Shown here piece after piece: positions 1 to 8,975 of a stretch of DNA of 64,000 nucleotides. Below the pieces are notes generated by a model. It worked only from the letters and a program-made list of their open reading frames with translations. It did no database searches and was not told where the DNA came from. The first letter of the stretch is position 1. Each line of letters starts with the position of its first letter. The translations under genes and the position numbers were made by a program. Origin of the DNA: Pedobacter frigoris (lineage in GTDB: Bacteria > Bacteroidota > Bacteroidia > Sphingobacteriales > Sphingobacteriaceae); assembly GCF_005116445.1 (NCBI RefSeq), contig NZ_SWBQ01000002.1, positions 620,001 to 684,000 of the forward strand, given 5' to 3'.

Positions 1-614
1 CAAGCAACATATATACAGAACACAGGGTTACCTGCTTCGTAAAATTCTTTTTGGTTGATAATGGTATCGATACAAACTGCAGTTTTACCAATCTGACGGT
101 CACCGATTACCAGCTCACGCTGTCCGCGACCAATTGGAATCATACCGTCAATAGCTTTGATACCAGTTTGCAAAGGTTCAGTAACTGGCTGACGATAAAT
201 TACCCCTGGAGCTTTACGCTCGATTGGCATTTCATAAGTCTCACCAATAATTGGTCCTTTACCGTCGATAGGCTCGCCAAGTGTGTTTACAACACGACCC
301 AACATGCCTTCACCAACTCTGATAGAAGCGATTTTCTTAGTACGTTTAATTGTATCACCTTCTTTGATCTTGTCAGATGGGCCCAAAAGTACCACACCAA
401 CATTATCCTCTTCAAGGTTCAAAACAATACCTTGTAAGCCTGTTTCGAATTCAACTAGCTCACCTGATTGAACTTTAGTTAAACCATAAACACGGGCAAT
501 ACCATCGCCCACCTGCAATACGGTACCAACTTCTTCAAGTTCTGCTTCTGATTTGAAGCCCGCCAATTGTTGCCTGATAATTGCCGATACTTCGTCTGGT
601 CTTACCTCTACCAT
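1..614 (-). CDS. atpA: ATP synthase F1 subunit alpha, N-terminal part (cut by window edge)
   Basis: Regulatory/catalytic alpha subunit of the cytoplasmic F1 headpiece. About 204 N-terminal residues are present, starting at the ATG at 614 ([16 protein letters not shown]). The beta-barrel domain is followed by the start of the nucleotide-binding domain, with the P-loop GDRQIGKT near residues 170-177 (about 83-106). The usual alpha P-loop is GDRQTGKT, so Ile replaces Thr. The gene follows atpH by 62 bases in the normal Bacteroidota order and continues beyond base 1 off the window. Identity is very secure; the C-terminal two thirds cannot be judged. Confidence 0.97.
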   Translation of the reverse strand, partial: MVEVRPDEVSAIIRQQLAGFKSEAELEEVGTVLQVGDGIARVYGLTKVQSGELVEFETGLQGIVLNLEEDNVGVVLLGPSDKIKEGDTIKRTKKIASIRVGEGMLGRVVNTLGEPIDGKGPIIGETYEMPIERKAPGVIYRQPVTEPLQTGIKAIDGMIPIGRGQRELVIGDRQIGKTAVCIDTIINQKEFYEAGNPVFCIYVA

Positions 615-676
615 AATTTTATATTATTTCTTTTGTAAATCAGTATTATGTTATCTTTTATTATTCTAAGCCCGGA

Positions 677-1225
677 TTAAACAATACCCTGAGCAAATTC
701 TTTTTTTAGTTTATTCAGTCCGCTTGAGATACTTGCATCAAATTGCTTATCTCCAACTTTTAAAATAAAGCCACCGATCAGATTAGCATTCACTTTTTCT
801 CTGATCAACACTTCATTTGCACCTATTTCTTTTTTTACGATCGCTGTAATTTCAGTCCTGTTCGCCTCAGTAAGCTCAGTAGCCGAAGTTACCTCTGCTG
901 TAACGATTCCTTTAATTTGATTGTATTGAGTAATAAAGGATTTCGCGATACCAAACAAAAGTGCCGAGCGTCCTTTATTAACCAATAACTTTAAAAAAGC
1001 TTTAGTTAACTGATGAACACTATTTCCAAATACGCCCTCTAATATCCCTGCTTTTTTGTCCAAAGGAACAATCGGATTTCTAAGGATCGCCTCCAACTCA
1101 GGACTACCATCGATCACCTGCTCTAAAACAACCATATCATTTTTAATATCCTCTAAAGCATTTTGCTCTGTAGAAAGATCAATTAATGACTTGGCGTATC
1201 TTGATGCTGCTTTATTTTCTAACAT
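677..1225 (-). CDS. atpH: ATP synthase F1 subunit delta
   Basis: Peripheral-stalk subunit (OSCP/delta family) that links F1 alpha to the b subunits. At 182 residues it has the usual length. The N-terminal helical domain has the family pattern ASRYAKSLIDLS, and the C-terminal half has the typical FILKVGDKQFDASISSGLNKL ending (conserved G-G-F-I-L and D-x-S-I-x-x-x-L). It sits between atpF (30 bases upstream) and atpA in the operon. No anomalies were seen. Confidence 0.96.
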   Translation of the reverse strand: MLENKAASRYAKSLIDLSTEQNALEDIKNDMVVLEQVIDGSPELEAILRNPIVPLDKKAGILEGVFGNSVHQLTKAFLKLLVNKGRSALLFGIAKSFITQYNQIKGIVTAEVTSATELTEANRTEITAIVKKEIGANEVLIREKVNANLIGGFILKVGDKQFDASISSGLNKLKKEFAQGIV

Positions 1226-1254
1226 TTTATTCGGTATATCTGGCTAAACAAAAA

Positions 1255-1749
1255 CTAGTTTAATTCAACGTCTTTCAAAAGATTCGCTACTAAGTCTTGT
1301 TGCTTAGCTTTATCTTCCAATTGAGTACGTAATACACGCTCAGCGATATCAAGAGATAAAGTTGAAACCTGATTCTTCAATTCAGCTAAAGCAGCTTTCT
1401 TTTGGTTTTCAATTTCAATTTTAGCCTTCTCAATTAACTTAGCTCCTTCAGTTTGAGCCTGAGTTTTTGCCTCATGAACAATACTATCTTTTAAAGTCTT
1501 AGCTTCTTTTAGGATGCGGTCACGTTCTTCACGGGCTTCTTTCATTAACTCCTCATTCTGAGCAGTTAAACGGGTCATTTCTTGTTTTGCAAGTTCAGCT
1601 TTATTCAAAGCTTCATCAATTGATTGCTCACGCTCTTTAATGGCAGCCAATACTGGTTTCCAGGCAAATTTAGCCAGTAAAAACATCAGCAATAAAAACG
1701 CTATCGTTTGAAGGATAACCAAGCCAAATTCAGGTAATAATAAGTCCAT
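1255..1749 (-). CDS. atpF: ATP synthase F0 subunit b
   Basis: Membrane-anchored stator subunit. Its 164 residues comprise one N-terminal membrane helix (about residues 8-26, rich in Leu/Ile/Phe), the typical FAWKPVLAAIKERE motif, and a long charged coiled coil rich in Ala, Lys and Glu to the end. It dimerises and binds delta. It lies downstream of atpE and upstream of atpH in the operon. Length and architecture are normal. Confidence 0.97.
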   Translation of the reverse strand: MDLLLPEFGLVILQTIAFLLLMFLLAKFAWKPVLAAIKEREQSIDEALNKAELAKQEMTRLTAQNEELMKEAREERDRILKEAKTLKDSIVHEAKTQAQTEGAKLIEKAKIEIENQKKAALAELKNQVSTLSLDIAERVLRTQLEDKAKQQDLVANLLKDVELN

Positions 1750-1827
1750 CTAAGTATGTATTAAAATATTCTTTTTCTTTTTTTAACAAAAAAATGTACC
1801 AGGCATTCACCTGGTACAAATTAATTT

Positions 1828-2061
<234 letters not shown>

Positions 2062-2078
2062 TTAAAAAATAATTCTTA

Positions 2079-3206
2079 TTAATGGTGTTCTTCTATTGCC
2101 ATTCCAATAAACAGGGCCGACAAAATCGTAAATATAAATGCCTGGATAAATGCAACCAATAACTCTATCGCCCCAATGAATACAGCAAAGGCAACTGACA
2201 CAGGCGCAATATAAAGGCTATCAAATACAAACACTAAGCAAATTAATGACAATACAAGGATGTGACCCGCTGTGATGTTCGCAAACAAACGAATCATCAA
2301 TGCAATTGGTTTTGTAAAAACACCTACAAGCTCAACAGGAACCATTACGATATACATCCACCATGGCACATCAGGCATAAAGATGTGTTTCCAGTAATAT
2401 TTATTTCCGTTAAATACAGTCAAACAAAACGTAGCCAGAGCAAGAACCATGGTTACAGCAATATTACCTGTTAAGTTAGCACCTCCCGGAAGGAACGGAA
2501 TTAAACCCAACATGTTATTGAACCAGATGAAGAAAAACACAGTCAACAAATACGGCATAAAACGCTCATATTTATGCCCAAGATTTGGCTTAGCGATATC
2601 ATCACGAACGAAAAGAATAATAGGCTCCATCCAGGATTGCAAGCCTTTTGGAGATTTACCTTTGCGTTTTTTATATCCATTTGCAACATTAAGAAATACA
2701 ACCAGAATAATGATCATGGAAATAATCAATGTACAAACATTCTTAGTCATCGAAAGATCCAAAGGACGTGCATTTAAGGCATGATGCTTCTCATCTAAAT
2801 CAACAAACTGTCCATGCTCATTTGCAACCGCAGAAGCGTAATGGATCTTTTCATGAACTTTAACAAAACGCTGGCCTTTTCTTTCTACTACTACTCTACC
2901 CTCATCATCGTGATTGAAGTCACTTGAATTGAAGGTAACGAAACCATCTTTTGTATACAATACAACAGGAAGACCGATGTAAGTCTCACCTATTACATGC
3001 CAGCTGTGCGAGTCAGCAATATGATGCAAGGCAAATTTGCCAATATCAAATTTCTTTTTCGCAGGTTCAGCGTGAGCATGCTCAGTTACGTGTGTCGTGT
3101 CTACCTGAGCAAAAGCGGCAGGGGAACTAGAAAAAAACGCTAAAAAAAGCGTAAAAACAACAATTAACCTTTTCACTTTAAACTCAAAAACGTGGCTACA
3201 ATCCAT
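2079..3206 (-). CDS. atpB: ATP synthase F0 subunit a, with periplasmic extension
   Basis: Proton-channel subunit a. The 375 residues exceed the enterobacterial length of about 270 because of a secretion-signal-like segment (about residues 11-34) and a roughly 120-residue extracytoplasmic region rich in His; this extended form is typical of Bacteroidota. The C-terminal half has the channel helices, with the essential Arg in ALMIRLFANITAGH and the final helix ending GMAIEEHH. The ATG at 3206 gives a long n-region before the signal; a GTG at 3176 would give a more canonical signal peptide and is a real alternative. It lies 17 bases after the small membrane-protein gene. Confidence 0.95.
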   Translation of the reverse strand: MDCSHVFEFKVKRLIVVFTLFLAFFSSSPAAFAQVDTTHVTEHAHAEPAKKKFDIGKFALHHIADSHSWHVIGETYIGLPVVLYTKDGFVTFNSSDFNHDDEGRVVVERKGQRFVKVHEKIHYASAVANEHGQFVDLDEKHHALNARPLDLSMTKNVCTLIISMIIILVVFLNVANGYKKRKGKSPKGLQSWMEPIILFVRDDIAKPNLGHKYERFMPYLLTVFFFIWFNNMLGLIPFLPGGANLTGNIAVTMVLALATFCLTVFNGNKYYWKHIFMPDVPWWMYIVMVPVELVGVFTKPIALMIRLFANITAGHILVLSLICLVFVFDSLYIAPVSVAFAVFIGAIELLVAFIQAFIFTILSALFIGMAIEEHH

Positions 3207-3223
3207 TTAGTCGCAGATTTTTA

Positions 3224-3610
3224 CTATTTATTTTGGTGGCGCAAGTTACGTAACAAACAGTATATTTCAAAGAAGGAGAACAATAAATATAAAGAAAAAA
3301 AATTCAGCACGAAAACCATACCCTTTTCCTTGCTGTTTAAGCTGTAAATCAGCACAAAAGCCATTGAAAAAATCATCTTCAAAGCAATTGACCCCATTAT
3401 CGCCATAATTCCCACTTCAGGATTACGTTTTATCCCCAAATCAGCCACTATATATGCGATAAATGTAATACCTGCCAGAAAACCAAAAACTATCCAGAAT
3501 TTCTTAGCCAAAATAACTATGCCCGGAAAGGCAAAAGGAAGAAAATAAGCAATTACAGCCAGGGCAAGGCTGAACAATAGATAACAAAGAGTAAAACGTA
3601 CGATGCTCAA
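3224..3610 (-). CDS. Small membrane protein of the ATP synthase operon
   Basis: A 128-residue protein with four predicted membrane helices (about residues 5-25, 35-55, 68-90 and 97-118) and a short basic tail. It sits between the atpZ-like gene and atpB, the position of atpI in other bacteria. I see no clear sequence motif linking it to AtpI, so the role (assembly of the c ring or ion supply to the synthase) is inferred from position only. It is a conserved type of operon companion in Bacteroidota. Confidence 0.75.
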   Translation of the reverse strand: MSIVRFTLCYLLFSLALAVIAYFLPFAFPGIVILAKKFWIVFGFLAGITFIAYIVADLGIKRNPEVGIMAIMGSIALKMIFSMAFVLIYSLNSKEKGMVFVLNFFSLYLLFSFFEIYCLLRNLRHQNK

Positions 3611-3656
3611 AATTTATTTTTTTACAAAAGTATGCATTTACCTGCGTGAAAAACAA

Positions 3657-3881
3657 TCACCGGTCATTTTTATTTAGTTGTTTTACAACCTGATACAAAG
3701 CCACAACCACGCCAAACAGACTAATCAAAGCAGTAAAAATAGGTTTATCACTCTTTCTGTGCTCATCTATCTTATAACCAATAAAAGCAAACACACCGAT
3801 TGTAGCCAGCATTTGAAAGCTGATGGACGAATATTTCGCAAAATTGTTTACATTCTTTTTCTTTTCATTAGGCTCAGTCAT
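3657..3881 (-). CDS. AtpZ/AtpI-family protein
   Basis: First gene of the ATP synthase operon, about 74 residues. A basic N-terminus (TEPNEKKKNVNNFAKYSS) is followed by two membrane helices around a G-Y-K-I-D turn (FAFIGYKIDEHRKSDKP), the typical layout of AtpZ-type proteins found at the head of F-ATPase operons. The ATG at 3881 fits the family start; an in-frame ATG at 3893 adds four residues. It is divergent from sprE, with 56-68 bases between the start codons, so the two promoters share this short region. Confidence 0.8.
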   Translation of the reverse strand: MTEPNEKKKNVNNFAKYSSISFQMLATIGVFAFIGYKIDEHRKSDKPIFTALISLFGVVVALYQVVKQLNKNDR

Positions 3882-3907
3882 ATGCTGGTACAATTAAATA
3901 ATCTATG

Positions 3908-3944
3908 TTTTGTTAAGAAGTTATTGATGAATAAAATACTTTTG
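3908..3944 (+). promoter_or_regulatory. Bacteroidota-type promoter for sprE (-33 TTTTG, -7 TACTTTTG)
   Basis: TACTTTTG at 3937-3944 matches the Bacteroidota -7 consensus TAnnTTTG exactly. TTTTG at 3908-3912 could be the -33 element, with a rather long 24-base spacer. The -7 element ends only five bases before the ATG at 3950, so the predicted transcription start falls on or at the start codon (leaderless or nearly so). Confidence 0.55.
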
Positions 3945-3949
3945 TATAA

Positions 3950-6727
3950 ATGAAAAATTACGCTACCCACAATTTAAAGGTAATATTATTTAGTTTATGC
4001 ATTTGCATAATATATTCCTGCGGCTCGCAAAAGGACACTGCCACAAGCAGAAGTATGCAAAATCTTTCCGCACGATATAATTATATATACAATTCAAAGG
4101 TTATCCTCGCAAATCACCAAACAGCGCTCGCAGAAACATATATAGATAATTACGATCAGGTACTTCCCCTTTACCTTGGCCCGGATGTAGATATTGCGCA
4201 GGCCAACGTTTCGTTGAACCTGAAACCAATGGAAGATATCATCAAAAAAGCCCAGGCAATTATCCTCGATAAAAGCTATAGTAACTATATAGATGAATCT
4301 TACATCCTTCTGGGGAAAGCAAACTTTTACAACGGCAATTATTTTAATGCCGCTGAATACTTTGATTACACCGCTAAAACTTATAGAAACAACATCAATA
4401 GTTTCGTTGAAGCACTAAACTGGAAAGCGAGAAGTTTGATGCAGCTTAGAAGGCTTAAAGAAGCAAATCAAACTTTAGATAGCCTTGAGTATATCATTCC
4501 TGAGGTTAAAAAACAAAGCAACCTTGCTGATCCTTTTGCTACGCTTGCACAAATGTGCATTTATCTGAATAATGATACTGCCGCAATCTCTTATTTAAGG
4601 GATGCTATCAAGGCAAGCAATCAAGGGCAAAACAAAATACGGTGGACTTATATATTAGGGCAACTTTATGAGAAGCAAAAAGATTATCAAAATGCTATGC
4701 TCAGCTACCGCAGAGTTGTAAAAAGCAATGCCCCATTCGAGATGTATTTCAATGCCAACCTCAGCCGCATAAAAATCAGGGGCTTGCAGAATGGTGTCAA
4801 AACTGACAAACAAAAAGAACTGCTCACATTACTAAAAGACGATAAAAACTTCGACTATAATGACCAGGTCTATTATCAAATCGCAGAAACTTATGCTGCA
4901 GATGAAGATTATCCATTGGCTGAAAAGTATTATACACAGTCCATTCAAAAAAGTACCATCAATCAATACCAGAAAGGACTGTCTTATTTGAGAATTGCCG
5001 ATCTGAATTTTAAACAATTCAGAAATTACCTGAAAGCCAAGACATATTATGATAGCACGGTAAATACTTTACCAAAAAACTATCCGGGATATGACCTCAT
5101 CTTAAAAAAGAATCAAAACCTCCAATACCTGACAGATCGGTATGAGATAATCAGTCTGGAGGACACGCTACAGGCTATAGCCAAATTGCCTGAAGCATCA
5201 AGGGTCGCCAAAATACAAGCCCTGGTGAACCCCGTAGAAACTGCAACAACTAATCCTGTGACCACAAATTTCAATAGTCAACTGAATTATGGAGCAGGCA
5301 CAAACAACAAACTACAACCACAAAACTCTTTTTATTTTAGCAACCCAACTGCAATTAGCATAGGATACTCCGATTTTAAGAGAAAATGGGGAAACAGGAA
5401 ACTAGAAAATAACTGGCGACAAAGCGTAAGGACTTCCGCACAGGAAACCACACAGGAACTGGCAAACAACACTAATGGAGTATCGGCAAACACGGAAAAT
5501 ACCGTGGCCGCAACTAAAGACAAGGAAACGCTAACTAAACAATACACCGAAAATCTTCCGGTCAATACCGACCTTCTAAATAAGTCAAACCAAAAGATCA
5601 TTGATGCTTATTATGAAATTGCCAGCTTCTATCTGCAGGAACTGGACGATCCAATAGAAGCTCAGGAGGTATACCAAACGTTACTTAACAGGTTCCCGGC
5701 TAATCAACATCTTGCTGCAACTTACTATAGTCTATTCCTGATCAATAAAACTGCTGATCCAAATAAATCGGCAACATATAAAGAAAAGTTACTGAAAGAA
5801 TTCTCTGGCTCTCCTTATGCCAAAATCATACTTGACCCTTCCTTCTCAATCAGGCAGTCGGAATTGGAAACATCAGTAAACAAACAGTACAATGATATCT
5901 TCGAACAATACAGAAAGAAAGATTTCAATGTCGTAATCCAGCAGGTAAATGAAGCTACTAAAAGCAGCCCTTCAAACTACCTATCTCCTCAATTTGCCTA
6001 CTTAAAAGCAATTGCTGTAGGCAGAACCAATAATGTAGACAGCTTATTAAATGCTTTTAATGCAATTACGACACAGTTCCCGGACGACAAGCTGATCACT
6101 CCGCTGGTTAAAGATCATACCGCTTATATTACTCAGCACCTTGCCGATTTCAAAAAAAGAACAATAGCATTAATCGATTTTGACCCTAATGAACCTCCGT
6201 TTGCAGCGCAGCAGCTAACTTCCAATAATCAGATCGCCCAAAATACTCAGCAGAAGGAACAAGCTCCGAAGTCTGCAACGCAACCTCAGCCGGCTGCAAA
6301 AAAGCCGACAGAAACAAAAACTCCTGAGCCGGCAAAACCTCTTCCAGCGGCTGTTAGAACTGATGGACTTTTTACAGATGCAAAATCTACGGCTTATTAT
6401 TATGTCGTCCACGTTGCGGATGCATCTTTAACACTTAGCTCCTCACGTTTTGGTATAGGACAATTTAATAGAGGAAACTATGCTGAAAGCAATTTAAGGC
6501 ATCAGCTTAAAGAATTTGACAATGATCAGCTCATTTATGTAGGGAACTTTAGTAATTTTGACGATGCTAAAACCTATGCTGCAGGGATCAGTTCACAGCT
6601 AAAACAAATCATGAAGGTTCCCGTTAACATTTACACCGGTTTCATTATCAGCAAAGAAAACTTTGACAAGATTAGCAGTAAATCGCTGTTAAGCAGATAT
6701 ATGGAATTTTATAAAAACAACTATTAA
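3950..6727 (+). CDS. sprE: T9SS-associated TPR lipoprotein SprE/PorW
   Basis: A 925-residue lipoprotein. The signal peptide ends in IYSCGSQ (lipid-anchored Cys24). The mature start has the SprE/PorW-type region SMQNLSARYNYIYNSKVIL. Tetratricopeptide repeats follow over roughly residues 60-400 and again from about 550, then a Gln/Pro/Lys/Ala-rich linker (about 755-805) and a C-terminal globular domain that looks SPOR-like by eye. SprE/PorW is an accessory component of type IX secretion and gliding in Bacteroidota, thought to act at the periplasmic or outer-membrane side near the GldKLMN core. The gldKLMN operon lies 4 kb downstream on the other strand, which supports the assignment. It is followed after one base by a PBP gene. 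Start chosen because it gives the only lipoprotein signal. Confidence 0.82.
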   Translation: MKNYATHNLKVILFSLCICIIYSCGSQKDTATSRSMQNLSARYNYIYNSKVILANHQTALAETYIDNYDQVLPLYLGPDVDIAQANVSLNLKPMEDIIKKAQAIILDKSYSNYIDESYILLGKANFYNGNYFNAAEYFDYTAKTYRNNINSFVEALNWKARSLMQLRRLKEANQTLDSLEYIIPEVKKQSNLADPFATLAQMCIYLNNDTAAISYLRDAIKASNQGQNKIRWTYILGQLYEKQKDYQNAMLSYRRVVKSNAPFEMYFNANLSRIKIRGLQNGVKTDKQKELLTLLKDDKNFDYNDQVYYQIAETYAADEDYPLAEKYYTQSIQKSTINQYQKGLSYLRIADLNFKQFRNYLKAKTYYDSTVNTLPKNYPGYDLILKKNQNLQYLTDRYEIISLEDTLQAIAKLPEASRVAKIQALVNPVETATTNPVTTNFNSQLNYGAGTNNKLQPQNSFYFSNPTAISIGYSDFKRKWGNRKLENNWRQSVRTSAQETTQELANNTNGVSANTENTVAATKDKETLTKQYTENLPVNTDLLNKSNQKIIDAYYEIASFYLQELDDPIEAQEVYQTLLNRFPANQHLAATYYSLFLINKTADPNKSATYKEKLLKEFSGSPYAKIILDPSFSIRQSELETSVNKQYNDIFEQYRKKDFNVVIQQVNEATKSSPSNYLSPQFAYLKAIAVGRTNNVDSLLNAFNAITTQFPDDKLITPLVKDHTAYITQHLADFKKRTIALIDFDPNEPPFAAQQLTSNNQIAQNTQQKEQAPKSATQPQPAAKKPTETKTPEPAKPLPAAVRTDGLFTDAKSTAYYYVVHVADASLTLSSSRFGIGQFNRGNYAESNLRHQLKEFDNDQLIYVGNFSNFDDAKTYAAGISSQLKQIMKVPVNIYTGFIISKENFDKISSKSLLSRYMEFYKNNY

Positions 6728-6728
6728 A

Positions 6729-8951
6729 ATGAATAAATCACTTTCGCAGGACGACATCAGAAAGTATAATTATAGATTGTGGAAATTACTGATCGGGGCA
6801 ATGGTCATATTTGCCCTCTTTATCGTTGCAATAGGATTTGGTTTATTTGGCGAGCTGCCTTCTTTCAGAGACATAGAACATCCGAAAAGCAACCAGGCTT
6901 CTGAAATTGTAACAGACGACGGAAGAGTTCTGGGCACCTACTTTGTTCAAAACCGTTCAAACGTAACTTACCAGGAAATATCTCCAAATGTAATCAATGC
7001 ATTAATCGCTACTGAAGACATTCGGTTCAAGGAGCATTCCGGAATTGACTTCAAACGTACATTTACCATATTCCTTTATGCGCTGGTGGGCAAAAAACAA
7101 GGCGGAAGTACCATTACTCAGCAGCTTGCCCTCAACCTTTTTTCTGAAGAAGGCCGGCAAAAAAACTTTGCAAAACGCTTACTCCAAAAATTCCAGGAGT
7201 GGGTCATAGCTGTTAAACTGGAAAGAAACTACACCAAAGAGGAGATCATCGTCATGTACCTCAATACAGTTGATTTCGGAAACCAGGCCTATGGCATTAA
7301 ATCGGCAGCCAGAGTTTATTTTAATACTACACCGGATAAATTAACGGTACCTCAGGCAGCAACACTTGTAGGAATTCTAAAAGGGATAACAAGGTATTCC
7401 CCAACACGTAACCCAGATAGGTCACTGGCCCGTCGAAATACCATTATGGGCCTAATGGTGAAAGAAGACTTCCTTACTCAGCAACAATACGACGGTGATA
7501 AAGAAAAACCGCTTGGTTTAAGATTCAATGCGGCCACTGTCAATGACGGTATTGCCCCCTATTTTAGAGCTGTATTGAAAAACGACATCAGAAGGATATT
7601 TGAAGAACGCTCTATTACTAAGCCGGATGGTAGTCCTTATGATTTGGACAGAGATGGCTTGAGAATCATTACTACGATCAATTACGACATGCAGATCTAT
7701 GCTGAGGAAGCTCAGAAAGAATATATGAAGATATTACAGGCATCCTTCGCTAAGAGCTGGAGAGGCCGTAATCCTTTTAAGGGCAAAGAAATGCAGATCG
7801 AGCAGGGAGTCAGGCGTTCCGACAGATATAAAGCCCTTCAGATAGAAGGAAAATCGGAAGCAGAAATTAAAGAAGATTTTAATACACCGACAAGGCTGAC
7901 CATCTTTACCTGGAAAGGGAACATCGATACGCTGATGAAACCTATCGATTCCGTAAAGTATTACAAAATGCTATTGAGAAATGCCATGATGGCTATGGAC
8001 CCACAAACCGGCTATGTAAAAGCCTGGGTGGGTGGCATCAACTATGAGCACTTCAAATACGACCAGGTCAAAATGGGAACGAGACAAGTGGGCTCAACTG
8101 CGAAACCGTTTACTTACGCTGTAGCCATTGAGGTTGGTTACTCGCCATGCACTACTGTACTTAATGAACCTGTTACTATTGAAATTCCGGGAAGTGCCCC
8201 ATGGACTCCCCGTTCGGGAGGAACGGTACCTGGTTATCTGACCCTGCAAAAAGGGCTGGCCCTATCACAAAACTATATAGCCGCCTTTTTAATGAAACAG
8301 GTAGGCGCAACAGCGGTTTCCGGACTTGCAAAAAAAATGGGTATTTCTTCAGAAGTTCCTGCATACCCTTCCATTGCCCTGGGCTCTTTCGATGCCTCTG
8401 TCTATGATATGGTTGGCGCATACAGTGTATTTGCCAATAAGGGAGTACTAACGAAACCAACGTACATCTTAAGAATAGAAGATAAAAATGGAGTAGTACT
8501 GCATACCGAAAAACCAATACCTGTTCCGGTGATGAATGAAGAGGTCGCCTACATCATGACCAGAATGCTAAGAGGTGTCATTACCAATGGAACAGGCTGG
8601 AGATTAGCCGGAAAATATGGCGTAAAAGCTGCCATAGGTGGGAAAACAGGTACTACTCAAAATAACTCCGACGGATGGTTTATGGGCATCAGCCCTCAAC
8701 TCGTTGCTGGTGTCTGGACGGGCTGTGAAGACCGTGCCTTCCATTTTACCAGTACTGTACAGGGTGATGGTGCCACAACAGCCCTACCCATCTTTGCCGG
8801 TTTTATGAAACGTGTATATGCAAATCCCAAGCTCAAGATTTCTCAGGCTGATTTCGAAGCTCCTAAAAATGGGGTGTCCATCATTTATGACTGTAATCAA
8901 TATCAGCAACAGGAACAAAAAACCGAGCTGGATGAAAAATTAGGTTTTTAA
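6729..8951 (+). CDS. Class A penicillin-binding protein (PBP1A-type)
   Basis: Bifunctional peptidoglycan synthase of 740 residues. A cytoplasmic tail and one membrane anchor (about residues 18-40) are followed by the glycosyltransferase domain with catalytic Glu96 in TEDIRFKEHSG and the GGSTITQQLALN motif. The transpeptidase domain follows with S456-T-A-K459, S513-Q-N515 and K639-T-G641. All catalytic motifs are intact. It polymerises lipid II into glycan strands and cross-links peptides at the outer face of the inner membrane. The ATG is one base after the sprE stop, so translational coupling to sprE is likely. uvrC follows 24 bases later. Confidence 0.95.
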   Translation: MNKSLSQDDIRKYNYRLWKLLIGAMVIFALFIVAIGFGLFGELPSFRDIEHPKSNQASEIVTDDGRVLGTYFVQNRSNVTYQEISPNVINALIATEDIRFKEHSGIDFKRTFTIFLYALVGKKQGGSTITQQLALNLFSEEGRQKNFAKRLLQKFQEWVIAVKLERNYTKEEIIVMYLNTVDFGNQAYGIKSAARVYFNTTPDKLTVPQAATLVGILKGITRYSPTRNPDRSLARRNTIMGLMVKEDFLTQQQYDGDKEKPLGLRFNAATVNDGIAPYFRAVLKNDIRRIFEERSITKPDGSPYDLDRDGLRIITTINYDMQIYAEEAQKEYMKILQASFAKSWRGRNPFKGKEMQIEQGVRRSDRYKALQIEGKSEAEIKEDFNTPTRLTIFTWKGNIDTLMKPIDSVKYYKMLLRNAMMAMDPQTGYVKAWVGGINYEHFKYDQVKMGTRQVGSTAKPFTYAVAIEVGYSPCTTVLNEPVTIEIPGSAPWTPRSGGTVPGYLTLQKGLALSQNYIAAFLMKQVGATAVSGLAKKMGISSEVPAYPSIALGSFDASVYDMVGAYSVFANKGVLTKPTYILRIEDKNGVVLHTEKPIPVPVMNEEVAYIMTRMLRGVITNGTGWRLAGKYGVKAAIGGKTGTTQNNSDGWFMGISPQLVAGVWTGCEDRAFHFTSTVQGDGATTALPIFAGFMKRVYANPKLKISQADFEAPKNGVSIIYDCNQYQQQEQKTELDEKLGF

Positions 8952-8975
8952 TTAGCATATAATCTTTTGAATTAA

